From the NCBI GenBank assembly GCA_963588535.1, contig CAVAII010000060.1, positions 1 to 6,750 on the forward strand: 6,750 nt of DNA, in the 5' to 3' direction. Within the stretch, counting starts at the first letter, position 1, and every line of letters begins with the position of its first letter. The notes beneath the pieces are model-generated. The model was given only the letters and a program-made list of their open reading frames with translations, did not search any database and was not told the origin of the DNA. Below are positions 5,529-6,750 of this stretch, piece after piece. A program made the position numbers and the translations under genes. Source of the DNA: Scybalousia_A sp963588535. Lineage in GTDB: Bacteria > Bacteroidota > Bacteroidia > Bacteroidales > P3.

Positions 5529-6404
5529 TTATTTAACCAAGATAACCAAACAACGACTTGCTTGCCAAAACTCTTCGCTACTTGTAATTAGTAGAGAGGA
5601 AGGTTTGTTTTGAGGTCCTTGCAATGAGTACGAATTACTAGGGTGTGAGGTTAGTACTTCAACTCTTTGTCCTGTTAAAGGAATCTCATTAACGTTACGA
5701 ATATCTATCTTTTTCATCGTACTAATATCACCATTAGTAGCCAAAGTAGTCGTTTTGCCGATACCAATAAATCCGCCTTTGGAGTCAATCAAACCTAATG
5801 CCTTTAATTCCTTTTTTGTTCCCACTACAAAGTAAGCACTATAACGTTCGTCTTCCAATTTACTCAAATCGGCTTTTGCTTTTTTGTTTTCCTCTTGTAG
5901 TTTGGTTACCTGAGAGTTAAGATTAGTTAATTCAACGTTTTTGTCTTTCAACTCTTCGGTAAGAGAGGCTATTTGGTTCTCACCTTCTTTGATACGATCA
6001 TTCAAATTGTTGATTTTCTCCTGCAATTCACTTACGTTGGTTGCGTCTTGTTTTTGTTTCTTCAATTGAGATTGAATAGAGGCAATACGATTTCTGTCTT
6101 TTTCCAAAAGATCGGCTATTGCGTTAATCTGTGCTGTGATATGATTAGCCAAACTCTCGTTAATAACCTCATCGGAAGAGACTATTTGACGCAATTCTGT
6201 GTATTTAGAGGTAATACGCATCAAATTATTGTCAATATCTTTCATTTGAGCCTCCAAAGTTTGGCTCTCGCTGATTTTTTCATTCAAAAGAGTGTTAAAA
6301 GAATCTTTAAGATGTTGCTCTCTTAACCTTTGCTCTTCTTTATTTGTGCAAGAAACTCCTAAAAGTCCTATCATTATTGCACCGATTACTAATGTCTTTT
6401 TCAT
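5529..6404 (-). CDS. Coiled-coil lipoprotein resembling Cbp1-family collagen-binding adhesins
   Basis: This is a 291-residue lipoprotein. The start at 6404 is preferred over an in-frame ATG at 6494 because it begins directly with a lipoprotein signal, MKKTLVIGAIMIGLLGVSC, with acylated Cys19. The longer form would place a basic 30-residue stretch ahead of the signal and overlap the upstream gene. After Cys come T-N-K-E-E, matching the Bacteroidota lipoprotein export signal (K followed by two acidic residues), so surface display is likely. Residues about 25-185 form a long coiled coil (for example QEKINNLNDRIKEGENQIAS at 128-147). The C-terminal domain (about 188-291) includes AYFVVGTKKELKALGLID, GGFIGIGK (210-217), LTSHPSNSY (251-259) and SSEEFWQASRCLVI (275-288). 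This arrangement recalls the protein family named after Cbp1 of Bacteroides fragilis; I recall that link and could not search it. Collagen binding is not shown here. Confidence 0.85.
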   Translation of the reverse strand: MKKTLVIGAIMIGLLGVSCTNKEEQRLREQHLKDSFNTLLNEKISESQTLEAQMKDIDNNLMRITSKYTELRQIVSSDEVINESLANHITAQINAIADLLEKDRNRIASIQSQLKKQKQDATNVSELQEKINNLNDRIKEGENQIASLTEELKDKNVELTNLNSQVTKLQEENKKAKADLSKLEDERYSAYFVVGTKKELKALGLIDSKGGFIGIGKTTTLATNGDISTMKKIDIRNVNEIPLTGQRVEVLTSHPSNSYSLQGPQNKPSSLLITSSEEFWQASRCLVILVK

Positions 6405-6420
6405 AATTGTTAAAAATTTT

Positions 6421-6750
6421 TTATTCTTTATTTGCTTTCTGGTTTGATTTCTTCTGCTCACGTTTTTTCTTATAGATAGGATAACAAATAGCACCTACTA
6501 TAGATAAGACAAGTAAGATAGAACCAATCCAAGCAATGGTATTACCAGTCTTTAATATATTGCTATGACAGACAAATTCGATAGTGTGATTTCCTTTTGG
6601 TACATAAAGACCACGAAGAACGTAATTAGCACAGAAATAAGGAACTTCCTTACCATCAATATACGCATGCCAAGAATCTTTGTAGAATATCTCGGAGAAT
6701 ATCATTATTTGATCGGTAGAAGATTTAGTCTTGTAGGTTAAGTGTCCGAT
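6421..6750 (-). CDS. YfhO-family membrane protein, C-terminal part (runs off the right edge)
   Basis: The frame is open from the window edge (6750) to a TAA at 6423-6421, giving 109 residues. An internal Met at 6705 is not the start: coding sequence continues upstream of it in frame (…GHLTYKTKSSTDQIM). The visible part matches the end of YfhO-type large membrane proteins. A periplasmic domain reads FSEIFYKDSWHAYIDGKEVP, then NYVLRGLYVPKGNHTIEF. A final TM (NTIAWIGSILLVLSIVGAIC) and a basic tail (YKKKREQKKSNQK) follow. Family members are large multi-TM proteins; in Gram-positive bacteria some are needed for glycosylating teichoic or lipoteichoic acid, and in Bacteroidota the role is generally unassigned. 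The lipoprotein gene starts 16 bp downstream, so the two are probably co-transcribed. Most of the protein lies outside the window. Confidence 0.85.
   Translation of the reverse strand: MGHLTYKTKSSTDQIMIFSEIFYKDSWHAYIDGKEVPYFCANYVLRGLYVPKGNHTIEFVCHSNILKTGNTIAWIGSILLVLSIVGAICYPIYKKKREQKKSNQKANKE

Noticed and set aside
5272..5613. Plus-strand open frame spanning the TPR/lipoprotein junction
   Set aside because: It is antisense to two well-supported genes and their gap, with a Phe/Ile/Leu-rich product typical of the complement of AT-rich coding DNA.
5973..6326. Plus-strand open frame opposite the coiled-coil gene
   Set aside because: It is the complement of Gln/Lys/Glu-rich coiled-coil codons, which gives a hydrophobic-looking but spurious frame.
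6405..6494. N-terminal extension of the lipoprotein from an ATG at 6494
   Set aside because: It would overlap the YfhO gene by 74 bp and put 30 basic residues before a perfect lipoprotein signal; the ATG at 6404 is far more likely.

Overview
The window looks like a chromosomal segment of an AT-rich member of the Bacteroidota, most likely order Bacteroidales. The evidence is the protein families present (a YfhO-family protein, a Cbp1-like coiled-coil lipoprotein, and a TPR protein next to a DedA protein), start codons preceded by A/T-rich sequence instead of Shine-Dalgarno sites, a Bacteroides-type promoter (TAnnTTTG at -7), and a lipoprotein with a Bacteroidota-type surface-export signal (Cys followed by a K-E-E cluster). 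I cannot name the genus.

Layout. Positions 1-523 hold the 5' part of a minus-strand gene for a multi-pass membrane protein of unknown function, cut by the left edge. Positions 524-898 form a divergent intergenic region of about 375 bp. It carries a good plus-strand promoter (618-647) and an unusually long leader for the next gene. The leader contains a 32-codon upstream ORF (679-777). The last four codons of that ORF (766-777) are perfectly complementary to a segment (872-883) just before the next start codon. Positions 899-2083 encode a Bcr/CflA-type 12-TM drug efflux transporter. Positions 2084-2419 form a convergent intergenic region filled with 21-bp-period repeats on both sides of a 10-N assembly gap.

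From 2420 to the right edge, five genes run on the minus strand. In transcription order they are a YfhO-family membrane protein (C-terminal part only, cut by the right edge), a Cbp1-like coiled-coil lipoprotein, a TPR repeat protein, a DedA-family membrane protein and shikimate dehydrogenase AroE. The intergenic gaps are 16, 41 and 73 bp and the last pair overlaps by 11 bp. I see no Bacteroides-type promoter in the gaps, so they are probably one operon whose promoter lies beyond the right edge.

How it fits together. The five-gene cluster mixes envelope functions (YfhO, lipoprotein, DedA) with one central biosynthetic enzyme (AroE), and no single pathway is obvious. The transporter is a separate unit with its own promoter. 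The two observations most worth following are its leader, which has the architecture of translational attenuation (upstream ORF plus sequestering stem), and the 21-bp array, which has seven exact TCAGTA cores at constant 21-bp spacing, equal to two DNA helical turns.
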